Shown: positions 1 through 8,137 of the stretch, piece by piece
Layout of the letters: every line of letters starts with the position of its first letter
Numbering within the stretch: the stretch's first letter is position 1
Source: Pirellulaceae bacterium
Lineage (GTDB): Bacteria; Planctomycetota; Planctomycetia; Pirellulales; Pirellulaceae
Reading direction: 5' to 3'
Length of the DNA stretch: 64,000 nucleotides
Assembly: GCA_020852965.1 (NCBI GenBank)
Contig: JADYZV010000036.1
Span: 62,001 to 126,000, forward strand
Made by a program: the position numbers and the translations under genes
Notes under the pieces: model-generated
What the model saw: the letters and a program-made list of their open reading frames with translations, nothing else
What the model was told of the DNA's origin: nothing
Databases searched by the model: none

Positions 1-281
1 GAGATGTTTCCAGCGGCCAGGGATTGCAAGGCATCCGCCGCGCATTCACTAGCGCCGGGGCCCATTCGGTGATCACCAGCCTGTTTGAAGTACCCGACGC
101 GGAAACGCGCGACTTGATGCGCGGCTTCTACCAGACGTTCGCGACGACCAACAATCGAGTCTCCGCCATCAACTCGGCCCAACGCCAGCAGATCGCCCTG
201 CGCCGCCAGGAGTTCGACGCCGCTCATCCATTCTTCTGGGCCAGCTTCGTCATTTCTGGAGGAGTCCCGAGCCCTAAGTAG
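1..281 (+). CDS. CHAT-domain protein, 3' end only
   Basis: The reading frame is open from base 3 and ends at TAG 279-281, so only the last ~92 residues are present. The text reads DVSSGQGLQGIRRAF, then AGAHSVITSLFEVPDAETRDLM, with the second part interrupted here only for length. This is the C-terminal half of a CHAT (caspase-HetF-associated with TPRs) peptidase domain. In that family the catalytic Cys sits in an ACET-like motif just before this point, so it would lie a few residues outside the window. An internal TTG at 24 is in frame but is not a real start. CHAT proteins usually carry N-terminal TPR repeats and act as proteases or regulatory scaffolds; which applies here cannot be seen. 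The next genes on the same strand are secreted proteins. Confidence 0.75.
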   Translation, partial: DVSSGQGLQGIRRAFTSAGAHSVITSLFEVPDAETRDLMRGFYQTFATTNNRVSAINSAQRQQIALRRQEFDAAHPFFWASFVISGGVPSPK

Positions 282-294
282 AGGTCTAAGTGTC

Positions 295-319
295 CAAAAG
301 GAAACTTTTGAGAATTTTT
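295..319 (+). terminator. weak candidate intrinsic terminator after the CHAT gene
   Basis: A 6-bp stem CAAAAG/CTTTTG (295-300 and 305-310) closes a GAAA tetraloop and is followed by an AT-rich run ending in five Ts, 14 bp after the CHAT stop codon. The stem is short and AT-rich, so this is only suggestive. The rest of 282-576 holds no convincing gene; a 72-codon frame at 359-577 has no recognisable features. Confidence 0.3.
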
Positions 320-576
320 ACCACACTGCAATGTCACAAGCATGAAAATCATCTGTAGGTGAGCTGTCAGAGAGAATTGCTCGAGCACCACGTCGGGTTG
401 GAACGGGTTCAGCCGTTAGAATCGGGACAATCCCTCGGGCGGCTGGCGATGTCCCCTAGGGCAGCAATTCTCATCAATGGCAGAGTTTGCATTCCGAGTT
501 GCGACCTACTAGAATCAGCCTCAATCGTTCGGGCTGCCGTAGAGTCAACTCAAACCCTTTCACAGGATCTATTGTG

Positions 577-1068
577 ATGAAAAGAATTAAAACAGTTGCG
601 GCTGCACATGCGCTGTTGGGATTGGCTGCCGGGGTTCCTTCCGAAGCGTCCGCCCAGCAGTTGACTCCTCCCCCACATGTCGAGCGGCTCATTCCGGATG
701 CGTCCGACCTGCAAAGCTCCAAGGTGTCACACCTTGGGCAGCTTGAAACGAAAGGGCAAGCGTTCACCACAGCGATGGCCGCTATCTCGCACCCCTCTGG
801 TTCGGCAGGCAAGATCGTAGTGGGTGAAATGGCTGGCGCGGTCGAGCGATCGGCGCTTACCACGAAAAGTGCCAGCACGACTGTGGCTAGTGTTGCAACT
901 GCTCGAACCAAGGAAATCTCATTTCCGGAACAGACCAGTAAAATTGCCGCGCACGGTTCCCTGGCTAAAGAAATCCCAGCGCTGGCGCGCACACAGCCTG
1001 CTGCCAAAACCAGCACGGCAAACTCGATCAGCCGCGAGCCGTTCTCCATAGAATCCATCACCAACTAG
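577..1068 (+). CDS. small secreted low-complexity protein, function unknown
   Basis: The ATG at 577 is chosen because it opens a basic-hydrophobic signal peptide (MKRIKTVAAAHALLGLAAG, cleavage probably after ASA near residue 25). An upstream in-frame start at 487 would bury it. The 163-residue product is rich in Ala, Ser, Thr and Lys, with no Cys and no domain I recognise. It ends 28 bp before the metallopeptidase gene on the same strand, which suggests co-transcription. Secretion is inferred from the N-terminus. A minus-strand frame of similar length covers the same DNA but lacks a signal peptide or RBS. Confidence 0.55.
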   Translation: MKRIKTVAAAHALLGLAAGVPSEASAQQLTPPPHVERLIPDASDLQSSKVSHLGQLETKGQAFTTAMAAISHPSGSAGKIVVGEMAGAVERSALTTKSASTTVASVATARTKEISFPEQTSKIAAHGSLAKEIPALARTQPAAKTSTANSISREPFSIESITN

Positions 1069-1096
1069 TACTCGAGCAGTGATGGGAGCTAACAAT

Positions 1097-3007
1097 ATGC
1101 GTGCGTTAATAACTTGCGTTTCGCTGGGTATCGTCATGCTATCCAGTGTGTTTACGGGCGGACCGTGCATGGCAGAGGTGACCGATCGCCACCGCGAAGT
1201 GGTACAGGAGGTCGCTGACAGACTGTTGGCGGTTATGGAAAAACCTGAGGGATGGGAGGCCTGGCCGCCGGAGGTTACTGTGGTTGACCCAGGCTTTGCG
1301 AACGCGTTCGCCAGCTTTCGCGAGGAGAATGGAGTTGAGATTCCGATGGTGGAAATCACCGTGACCACCATCGAAGATATCGCCAAATTCGAGCCCGACG
1401 TATTGGCTTACACCATTGGGCACGAACTCGGGCATCTGCACTTCAGGCATAGCCATACGAGAATTGATCTCGCGGAAAAATTCGGCGACAAACTAACCAC
1501 GATTCGCATGGCTTGCGGTCGAGAGCACGAATTGGAAGCCGATTTATTCGGTATGCAGTTGGCACTCAAAGCCGGCTATTCTCGCCAAGGCCTCCTCAAG
1601 GATCTGCAGGCCTGGAGAGAGTTGACGCCACCCTACTGTCGCTTCGAGGGTTTGGCCGTTGTCCATCCACCCTGGGAGGAGCGCGCCGCCTTTTTGCTGC
1701 GTGGAGAAAACCAGGAGGCCCTCTGGCAGTCGCTGGGATCCTTTCAGACCGGAGTGATGTTTCTTGAGAATCAACACTACAACTTGGCTCAGCTTTGCTT
1801 TCACAACGTCACGACTGAATTCCCCGAGTGCTACGAAGCCTGGGCCAACATGGGTTACGCCTACTTGATGCAGTACTGTGATGCACTGGATGCTGAGGAC
1901 CTACGGACGCTGGATGTTGGTCATCTGGTCGTGGGCGGGTTCTATCGTCGTCCCGATTCCCTTGAGCCTGACGTAAAACGAGGGGGCGGTGACCCAGAAC
2001 TATGGTTTGAAGCAGTAGGTGCCTTTCGCGAAGCCTTGCGGTTGCAGGAGCGACTGCAATTGTCAGACGAACTGCTGATGGTGAAGGCAAACCTGGCCGT
2101 CGCATACCTGGTGCATCCCAACGGCAAAGATGTTGGACAGGCCGAGCGTTGGTTCGACGAGGTGTTTACCAGCTTGAAGGACCCCGAGAAAGCGAAGCAA
2201 CTCGATCCATTGGTTCACGCCTCGATCCTGATCAATTCAGGAGCCGCGCGAGGTTTCGACAGCGATTTGATCGCTTCGACCCTAACCTTGATCGCCAAAG
2301 CCAGAACGGGGCGCAACAACGCTTCCGCAGTCGCAGCCATGGAGGCAGCCCTGCAGTTCAATCAGGCTCGTGCGCTTTCCGTTTCAGGCGATAAAACCGA
2401 AGAGACCTCCGCGCTGGCACTCTATGAGAAGTATCTCGATGGAATGACAGCGGCGAGCTCTTGGTGGCCGATTGCTTACCAAGAGTACGTCAAGCTGGCA
2501 CAGGCCACCGGCGCTACCCCCAAAGCAGAGCAGGATTTCCGCCAACCGGGAATCGCCGATTGGCGAACACTCACGGGGGTGACACTCGAAGATGGTACCA
2601 TCATTGGCCTCAGTCAAAAGCTGAGCGAGGTCTTGGAAGCCATCGGGCCGGCCGATGTGGAGGTGCCCGTGATCGAAGGCACGAATCTGAAGTTCTACAA
2701 GTACAACAAACTGGGACTGTCCATCTTGGCTAGCCGTGAAGTACTGGCGGTGGTCCTCGAATCGAGCGCGGCTCCCAAAATTACGCTTCGCAGACCAGGT
2801 CTGGGTGGCGAGACAGCCGAAGTCGGTCTGGGCATGAGTCGCGGTGCTCTTGAAGAACTTCTCGGCAGCGACTGGGATGTCGAGTTAACGTCGTTGTTTG
2901 AACTAGACGAAATACATCAGCTCTATCGTGATCTAGGATTAGCGGCCCGCTTTAAAGATGGAGCCGTTAGCGAACTCGTAGTGTCCGTCGTTCCTCTGGC
3001 AGATTGA
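1097..3007 (+). CDS. secreted M48-family-like zinc metallopeptidase with TPR-like C-terminus
   Basis: The ATG at 1097 follows GGGAG with about 8 bp spacing and opens a signal peptide (MRALITCVSLGIVMLSS), so it is preferred over the in-frame GTG/ATG at 1079/1082. The 636-residue product has the zinc motif HELGH at residues 109-113 and ELEAD at 145-149, the arrangement of M48 peptidases (BepA/Ste24-like), in which the first Glu of the second motif is the third metal ligand. Residues ~210-480 are alpha-helical with TPR-like stretches (for example YNLAQLCFHNVTTEFPECYE), as in BepA-type peptidases that work on envelope proteins. The last ~150 residues are of unknown type. A periplasmic quality-control role is inferred; the substrate is unknown. 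It lies between two small secreted-protein genes. Confidence 0.8.
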   Translation: MRALITCVSLGIVMLSSVFTGGPCMAEVTDRHREVVQEVADRLLAVMEKPEGWEAWPPEVTVVDPGFANAFASFREENGVEIPMVEITVTTIEDIAKFEPDVLAYTIGHELGHLHFRHSHTRIDLAEKFGDKLTTIRMACGREHELEADLFGMQLALKAGYSRQGLLKDLQAWRELTPPYCRFEGLAVVHPPWEERAAFLLRGENQEALWQSLGSFQTGVMFLENQHYNLAQLCFHNVTTEFPECYEAWANMGYAYLMQYCDALDAEDLRTLDVGHLVVGGFYRRPDSLEPDVKRGGGDPELWFEAVGAFREALRLQERLQLSDELLMVKANLAVAYLVHPNGKDVGQAERWFDEVFTSLKDPEKAKQLDPLVHASILINSGAARGFDSDLIASTLTLIAKARTGRNNASAVAAMEAALQFNQARALSVSGDKTEETSALALYEKYLDGMTAASSWWPIAYQEYVKLAQATGATPKAEQDFRQPGIADWRTLTGVTLEDGTIIGLSQKLSEVLEAIGPADVEVPVIEGTNLKFYKYNKLGLSILASREVLAVVLESSAAPKITLRRPGLGGETAEVGLGMSRGALEELLGSDWDVELTSLFELDEIHQLYRDLGLAARFKDGAVSELVVSVVPLAD

Positions 3008-3061
3008 GTGCCAATTAGACTAACCCGCTTTTTCCAATGAAATAGAAAGTGAGATACCAAG

Positions 3062-3613
3062 ATGAACTTCCCAAGCAATTTGATCCGAGCCGCCGCACTG
3101 GCCGCTTGCCTGACCTTGTTTGCAACCACCCCTGGCTTTGGCCAGGATGCAGATGAGCAGAAAGCCGTCGATGCCGCCCATAGCCGTTTGGTCGCCGTGC
3201 TCGATAAGACGGACGATATGTTCTACAAAACGGTGAAGAATGAAAACGGTACGACCAGCTATACGATCGTATGGGAACAAGACGGGGAAATATCAAAAAT
3301 CGTCTTGGTCCTTCGAAAACTCGGCACCTATAACGGCGAACCTGTGTTTGGCCTACTCGCCTTTTCCGTCGTTGCGGAAACCGAGAAGTCGTTTCCGCCG
3401 GCAGTCATCAAGCTTGTGACAGTCGAGACCGATAAATGCGGAGTGGGCGCTTTCACCATGCCCGAATCGTTCGATACCGTGTACGTGGAGTCCACCATGC
3501 CATCCGATACGTTGGAGCCCAGCCAAATCTGGATCACCTGTGCTTACATGCACGAGAATCGGGTCGCCCTGAAAAAGAAGATTGAGCAGATCCTAGCCGC
3601 ATCGGCAAGGTAG
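3062..3613 (+). CDS. secreted protein of unknown function
   Basis: The 183-residue product starts with a signal peptide (MNFPSNLIRAAALAACLTLFA, cleavage probably after GFG near residue 28). The mature part has a short helix rich in charged residues (DADEQKAVDAAHSRLVAVLDK), then a predicted alpha/beta domain with two Cys and a C-terminal Lys-rich helix. I do not recognise the family. It follows the M48-like gene by 54 bp on the same strand and precedes a kinase gene by 71 bp, so it could belong to the same transcript. A periplasmic location is inferred from the signal peptide. Confidence 0.65.
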   Translation: MNFPSNLIRAAALAACLTLFATTPGFGQDADEQKAVDAAHSRLVAVLDKTDDMFYKTVKNENGTTSYTIVWEQDGEISKIVLVLRKLGTYNGEPVFGLLAFSVVAETEKSFPPAVIKLVTVETDKCGVGAFTMPESFDTVYVESTMPSDTLEPSQIWITCAYMHENRVALKKKIEQILAASAR

Positions 3614-3684
3614 TTTGACAAGGCAGAGGGACGAAACAGCGTACTCTCAATCGAGGCTCTCGTCCCGAATCGAAGTTATTCACT

Positions 3685-6228
3685 ATGGCGAATTCTGGTG
3701 ATGCATCTAATATCGACGCATTCAGTACCATAGTCGAAGGCGAGCGCTCAGTAGAATCGGTGATCGGGCAGACTCCGTTGCCGGAGATCCCTGGTTACCG
3801 GCTGCTGTCGCTCTTGGGGCGTGGTGGCATGGGGGAGGTTTACCTCGCCGAACACCTCGCCTTGCGCCGCCGCGTGGCGATTAAGGTGATTGCGTCGAGC
3901 ATTGCAGTTTCTTCGCGAGCCATTGGCCGATTCCAAGCTGAATCGCGGGCCGTGGCCGCAGTCACGCACTCAGGCATCTGCCAGATATTTGAAGCTGCCG
4001 AGACCAATTCCACACCCTACCTCGTGATGGAGTACATCGAAGGTCAGACACTGACTCAGCTAATCCGCGACAAACCGCCCAGTCCGCTAAGCGCGGCCAA
4101 GACGGCCCAGTCGATCGCGGAAGCGATTCACGCTTGTCACCAGGCCAATATCTTGCATCGCGACCTCAAGCCCGCCAACGTGATGTTGACTCCAGCGGGT
4201 ACGATCAAAGTCATGGACTTTGGCCTGGCCAAGCGGCTGGGCGAAACCGAAGCGATCAACACGCGAACGGGCGAAATCCTCGGCACCCCTTGCTACATGT
4301 CTCCAGAGCAAGCTGGCGGTGTGGTGAAACACTTCGGACCAGAGTGCGACGTGTACGGGATCGGTGCGATACTCTACGAACTGCTCGTCGGAAGACCTCC
4401 GCACTACGGCTCGGACGCCATGCAGACTATGCTGCAAGTGCTCACTGCCGATCCTGTGGCTCCCCGCTCGCTACAAGCCCGCGTGCCACGCGATCTGGAA
4501 ACGATTTGCTTGAAATGTCTCGCCAAGCAGCCCAAGAAGCGTTATTCCACCGCTGCCGCCCTGGCCGAAGATCTCGATCGTTTGTTGACCGGACGTCCCA
4601 TTCTGGCGCGGCCAGCCACACTTCGAGAACGCGCACTCAAATGGACTCGTCGCCACCCCGCTATCTCCGCGCTGATCGCCACGGGCTTCGTTTCCATCGT
4701 CGCAGCTATTTTGGGAACCACTTTTCATGTCAGTCGCCTCCAACGGGAATTGAATCGATCCGCGCGGCTCTTCTCCCAAAGCCAAGACTGGGGAAGCTGG
4801 CTTGTCAATCAGCACATCCCTGCGATCTCAAAACTGCGCGGTGCTGGCGAGCTTCAGTCTGCGCTAGTAAATAAGACACTCGAACACCTGCAGCAACTCG
4901 AGCTCGATGTGGCTGCGGACCGCCAGTTGGCTGACTACATCGCCCAAGCCTACGTGTATATCGCGGACGTCGCGTCGGATCCCGCCTTCGCTACCCCCGA
5001 GCACTTGGAGCAGGCCCTGGAAAGCTACCAGCACGCAGTATCGCTGTATACAGCCAATGACCAGCCAGCCCACTCGACCACGCAAATCGACACGGCGATG
5101 CTGCTGGTGAAAATGAGCCGAGTGCAAGCGTTGCTCGAACACACCCCGCAGGCTCAAAAGTCGATCGACCAGGCGATTGCCCTATTGACCGAGGCGACGT
5201 CAGGCCAGGCGACCGTCGACAGTGCTGCTAAGCTGGCCTTGATCGATGCGCAATCGGTGCGGACGATCCTCAGCTCAGCTAAGCACACTCCTCAAGAGAA
5301 TATCGATGCCTTTTACCAACTGTACTTGGAGTGCCAGGCGCTGGAACACAATCAGCACGACCCGCGCTACGGTGAAGTGCGAGCCGCACTGGCGCTCGAG
5401 TTGGGGGATTGGCATACTCGTCAAACCAGGAGCGATGCGGAAGAGCTCACTCCACAACAAAACCCAATCGCTTTCTATCAAGAGGCGGTCGCATTGCTCG
5501 ATGCGGCTTCGCAACAGGACGAACGCTTGCGCTTGACGTTGACCACCGCCGCCACGAAGTTAAGCCAATCGTTGGCGGACAAAGAGCGCTACCCTGAAGC
5601 GACGGCCGCATTGCAACAGGCCATCGTGCAGCAGCAGCAATTGCTTCAAGCGCTTCCCGAAAGCGATCGCTTTCAACTGAATTTGTTGAGCCTACTCGAT
5701 CGCCTATGTCATTTGGCGAAAGCACGACAGGACATCGCTGGAGAAGTTGCCGCTGCTGAGGCTTTCTTGAATAAAGCCGAGGCACTATATCAATCCGACC
5801 CACCACTCTATTCGCGCGAGCTGCGGCGAGGCTATGTTTTGGCTTCCCATGCGCACCGTGACAGCAGTCAAGAGGATTTGGCAAGCGAATTCATGCGCAA
5901 AGCAATTGAGCAAGCGCGCAGATTAACGGGCGACGGCTCACAGCCCGCCGATCGCCTGCTTCTGGCCGATTTGTTAAAGCAACAGGCTGAGTTGCTGATA
6001 GCGCAAGTCAATAAACGCTCAATCCTCTCGCAACGCTTTTCTGCATTGCAGCAATCGTTATCACTTCTGGAAGAGAGTCTCGCAATCTACGAAGAGCTTG
6101 ACCAAGCGACCACCACCGAACTCGGTTCGCCATATTGGTTGACGATTGAATTGAAGCATCGCTTGGAAGATGAACTGGATAGTGTCAAGCTGAGAAACCA
6201 AGAGGCGAGCCGTGACCTCAGTCGATAG
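3685..6228 (+). CDS. membrane Ser/Thr protein kinase, PknB type, with large extracytoplasmic helical domain
   Basis: The 847-residue product contains a complete Hanks-type kinase domain. The P-loop GRGGMGEV is at ~45-52, the ATP Lys in VAIKV at 67, the catalytic loop HRDLKPAN with Asp160, DFG Asp178 and the SPEQA activation-segment end at ~206-210. A single membrane span (~328-347, ALIATGFVSIVAAILG) follows the planctomycete-type juxtamembrane motif RPATLRERALKWTRRHP. The remaining ~500 residues are helical with TPR-like segments and should lie outside the cytoplasm as the likely sensor. All catalytic residues are present, so activity is expected. An ECF-like sigma gene lies 491 bp downstream on the same strand, a pairing common in planctomycetes. 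The signal sensed and the substrates are unknown. Confidence 0.92.
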   Translation: MANSGDASNIDAFSTIVEGERSVESVIGQTPLPEIPGYRLLSLLGRGGMGEVYLAEHLALRRRVAIKVIASSIAVSSRAIGRFQAESRAVAAVTHSGICQIFEAAETNSTPYLVMEYIEGQTLTQLIRDKPPSPLSAAKTAQSIAEAIHACHQANILHRDLKPANVMLTPAGTIKVMDFGLAKRLGETEAINTRTGEILGTPCYMSPEQAGGVVKHFGPECDVYGIGAILYELLVGRPPHYGSDAMQTMLQVLTADPVAPRSLQARVPRDLETICLKCLAKQPKKRYSTAAALAEDLDRLLTGRPILARPATLRERALKWTRRHPAISALIATGFVSIVAAILGTTFHVSRLQRELNRSARLFSQSQDWGSWLVNQHIPAISKLRGAGELQSALVNKTLEHLQQLELDVAADRQLADYIAQAYVYIADVASDPAFATPEHLEQALESYQHAVSLYTANDQPAHSTTQIDTAMLLVKMSRVQALLEHTPQAQKSIDQAIALLTEATSGQATVDSAAKLALIDAQSVRTILSSAKHTPQENIDAFYQLYLECQALEHNQHDPRYGEVRAALALELGDWHTRQTRSDAEELTPQQNPIAFYQEAVALLDAASQQDERLRLTLTTAATKLSQSLADKERYPEATAALQQAIVQQQQLLQALPESDRFQLNLLSLLDRLCHLAKARQDIAGEVAAAEAFLNKAEALYQSDPPLYSRELRRGYVLASHAHRDSSQEDLASEFMRKAIEQARRLTGDGSQPADRLLLADLLKQQAELLIAQVNKRSILSQRFSALQQSLSLLEESLAIYEELDQATTTELGSPYWLTIELKHRLEDELDSVKLRNQEASRDLSR

Positions 6229-6324
6229 ATGACTCATTAGCTCGCTGTTGCGATTTGATGTTACGCTTATAGACATCCTCCCCATAAACCCGAAATATTC
6301 ACGCACTCCTACATCAGGCTGTAA

Positions 6325-6623
6325 GGTACCCTCCCGCACGGCAGCGTTGTACCACATAACTTTTTTTGGACCCCTGTGAGCTTGTCTCACAGGTGAACGA
6401 GTTTTGAATATAGATCGAGGTCCTCACCAGTGCCCCCACCTTTCCACCCGCCCGCCACCTCAGGTGGCGGGCGGGTGGAAAGGTGGTAAGGCTGGGGTGT
6501 TTTCGTCGTGTTCTAATCATAAAACTTGGCTCACACCAGACAAGCTGGCATGGGGCCGTTGCAAAATCGAGATGTGTGGTACAACGAGCCCGCGCGGGAG
6601 GGTACACGAATAATCCGACTTAA
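6325..6623. repeat. MITE-like element with inverted ends (family A, copy 1)
   Basis: The ends are inverted copies of each other: 6326-6358 (GTACCCTCCCG..TTGTACCACAT) pairs with 6572-6605. The outermost right sequence, 6608-6623, is an inverted copy of the TTTAACCCGGATTATTC terminus seen in the other family A copies. The left 104 bp (6326-6429) match 9086-9188 at high identity, including an 8-bp stem CCTGTGAG/CTCACAGG. The element carries no credible gene and fills most of the 491-bp kinase-sigma gap (6229-6719). It ends ~97 bp before the sigma start. Non-autonomous mobile DNA is the simplest explanation. Confidence 0.7.
6436..6486. repeat. 51-bp perfect palindrome inside family A element
   Basis: Two 25-base arms (6436-6460 and 6462-6486) are exact reverse complements around a single C at 6461. 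The arms are GC-rich (CCACCTTTCCACCCGCCCGC and continuation). As RNA or extruded DNA this would be a very stable hairpin. It sits in the middle of the inverted-end element, and the 9042-9188 copy lacks it. Confidence 0.9.
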
Positions 6624-6666
6624 CCGGAGAGTACTGGTCGGTAACGGTCTACTAGCAAAACTTTAA

Positions 6667-6691
6667 CCCCAGTGGCACAAGGCCACTGGGG
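6667..6691 (+). promoter_or_regulatory. hairpin in the leader of the sigma-factor gene
   Basis: A 9-bp perfect GC-rich stem (CCCCAGTGG 6667-6675, CCACTGGGG 6683-6691) with a 7-base loop ends 28 bp before the sigma ATG. It is followed by GTTT rather than a long T run, so it is a weak terminator for the upstream kinase. A leader structure affecting sigma expression is the alternative. Confidence 0.5.
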
Positions 6692-6719
6692 GTTTACCAC
6701 AAATCGATAGGAACCATTT

Positions 6720-7481
6720 ATGTCGATTCCCGATTCCGAGGTATTTGTGTCGCGGTTCGATGCCCAGCCGACTCGGTGGAGCATGGTTCAACGCGCGCAT
6801 GGCCAGTCTACCGGCGATGGCCCTGCGGCCAGACAATATCTGGTCATGCGCTACTCGCCAGCGATTCGTAGCTACGTTCGGGCAATTACGCGCAATGAAG
6901 ACCAGGCGGATGATATTACTCAAGATGTGATTGTGCGTTTGCTGCAAGGAGATTTCGCGGGAGCGGATCCACAGAAAGGGCGTTTCCGCGATTTACTAAA
7001 GACGGCCGTACGCAATATGACTAGAAACATGTGGGCCAAGCAAAAAGTCCGCAAGTCGGTAGAGTTTGACGTCACTCAGGTTGAACAGGCAAGCGCACAG
7101 GAACACGATGTCGTTTGGGACGAAGGCTGGCAGAAGAACGTGCTGTCGCTCGCCTGGAGGCGTCTGGAAGAATACCAAGAGACGCACTCCGGCAGCAATG
7201 CACACACCGTTTTGAAACTGAGAACTGACTTTCCAGACGACAGTTCCGAAGAGTTGGCGCAGCGACTCGGGGAATTACTCCGAAAGCCAATCCGCGCCGA
7301 TCAGGCCAGACAGCAGTTGCGCCGCGCGCGGGTTCGCTTCGCCGAGTTTCTGGTGGAGGAAGTTGCCGACATGCTCGACGCGCCAACCCCCCAGCGGATC
7401 GAAGAGGAACTCAGCTCACTGGGCCTACTCGAACAAATTCGCGATGTGCTACCCGCCGGCTGGGCCGATCTACGCAAGTAA
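6720..7481 (+). CDS. ECF-type RNA polymerase sigma factor
   Basis: The 253-residue product has sigma region 2 at ~35-105: RQYLVMRYSPAIRSYVRAIT, then DQADDITQDVIVRLL, the helix that binds core polymerase and the -10 element. A shorter, divergent region 4-like helical part lies around 150-225. It is longer than typical ECF sigmas (~180-200 aa), with a C-terminal extension of ~30 residues. The ATG at 6720 follows a hairpin leader and the family A element. It lies downstream of a kinase on the same strand, so control by phosphorylation is plausible but not shown by the sequence. No anti-sigma gene is adjacent. Confidence 0.8.
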   Translation: MSIPDSEVFVSRFDAQPTRWSMVQRAHGQSTGDGPAARQYLVMRYSPAIRSYVRAITRNEDQADDITQDVIVRLLQGDFAGADPQKGRFRDLLKTAVRNMTRNMWAKQKVRKSVEFDVTQVEQASAQEHDVVWDEGWQKNVLSLAWRRLEEYQETHSGSNAHTVLKLRTDFPDDSSEELAQRLGELLRKPIRADQARQQLRRARVRFAEFLVEEVADMLDAPTPQRIEEELSSLGLLEQIRDVLPAGWADLRK

Positions 7482-7525
7482 TTCGAACGTCAAACTTACC
7501 AACGTGTTACAGGCAGCTATTGGCT

Positions 7526-8137
7526 ATGGCAATCTTAAAGCATCTACTTCGCACACTGATAATCATCGTCGTCGGTGTGATCGGGTTGTGGTGTTTTCTA
7601 TGGACTTCGATCAAATTCGGAGTTAATCCTTATGTAGTTGTATTCACACCGGTAGTGATGGGACTTGCTTTCGCTTATTTCTCAGCGCGTTGGCATCCCT
7701 ACTGGGCACCTATTTCTAAGCAGGCCATGCGGCTACCGTGGACAAGGGAAGACGGCATCGCCATGGAGACCTGTGTCGAAATCGCTATCTTTGCGGCCGG
7801 CTACACCAACAAATCCGTCTATCGCGTCTCGATTTACGAATCGTTAACAAGAAAGCGAACCCATCGTCGGCTAATCGGTGACGGTGTCACCACGCTTGGG
7901 CGATTCGAGCCCGGTGTGTGGTTTTATATCCACGATCGCTTCTATCCGCGAATCGATGGGTTGGTGTGTTTGGATGTCCAAACATGCGAATGGCGATTCC
8001 ATCAACCCAAATCCGTAATCGAGTTAGATGAAGATGAATCGCTCAAGTGTCCCAGAGGCTTCGTCAACGTCATTTGGAACGGTACTGCCACGCAACTCGA
8101 CCTACGAAAGATCCCCAACTGCCCAGCAGCATTCTAA
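7526..8137 (+). CDS. small two-helix membrane protein, unknown
   Basis: The ATG at 7526 is preferred to the in-frame TTG at 7520. The 203-residue product has two N-terminal membrane segments (LLRTLIIIVVGVIGLWCFLW and YVVVFTPVVMGLAFAYFS) and a soluble C-terminal domain rich in Trp, Tyr and Arg with beta-like spacing (VWFYIHDRFYPRIDGLVCLD). I do not recognise the family. It lies 44 bp after the sigma gene and overlaps the convergent next gene by 4 bp. Its position suggests it could share the sigma transcript; an envelope-associated partner is possible but unproven. Confidence 0.6.
   Translation: MAILKHLLRTLIIIVVGVIGLWCFLWTSIKFGVNPYVVVFTPVVMGLAFAYFSARWHPYWAPISKQAMRLPWTREDGIAMETCVEIAIFAAGYTNKSVYRVSIYESLTRKRTHRRLIGDGVTTLGRFEPGVWFYIHDRFYPRIDGLVCLDVQTCEWRFHQPKSVIELDEDESLKCPRGFVNVIWNGTATQLDLRKIPNCPAAF

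Noticed and set aside
474-1064. 196-codon minus-strand frame opposite the small secreted protein
   Set aside because: No signal peptide or RBS, and the plus strand has a clear signal peptide and fits the local strand and spacing.
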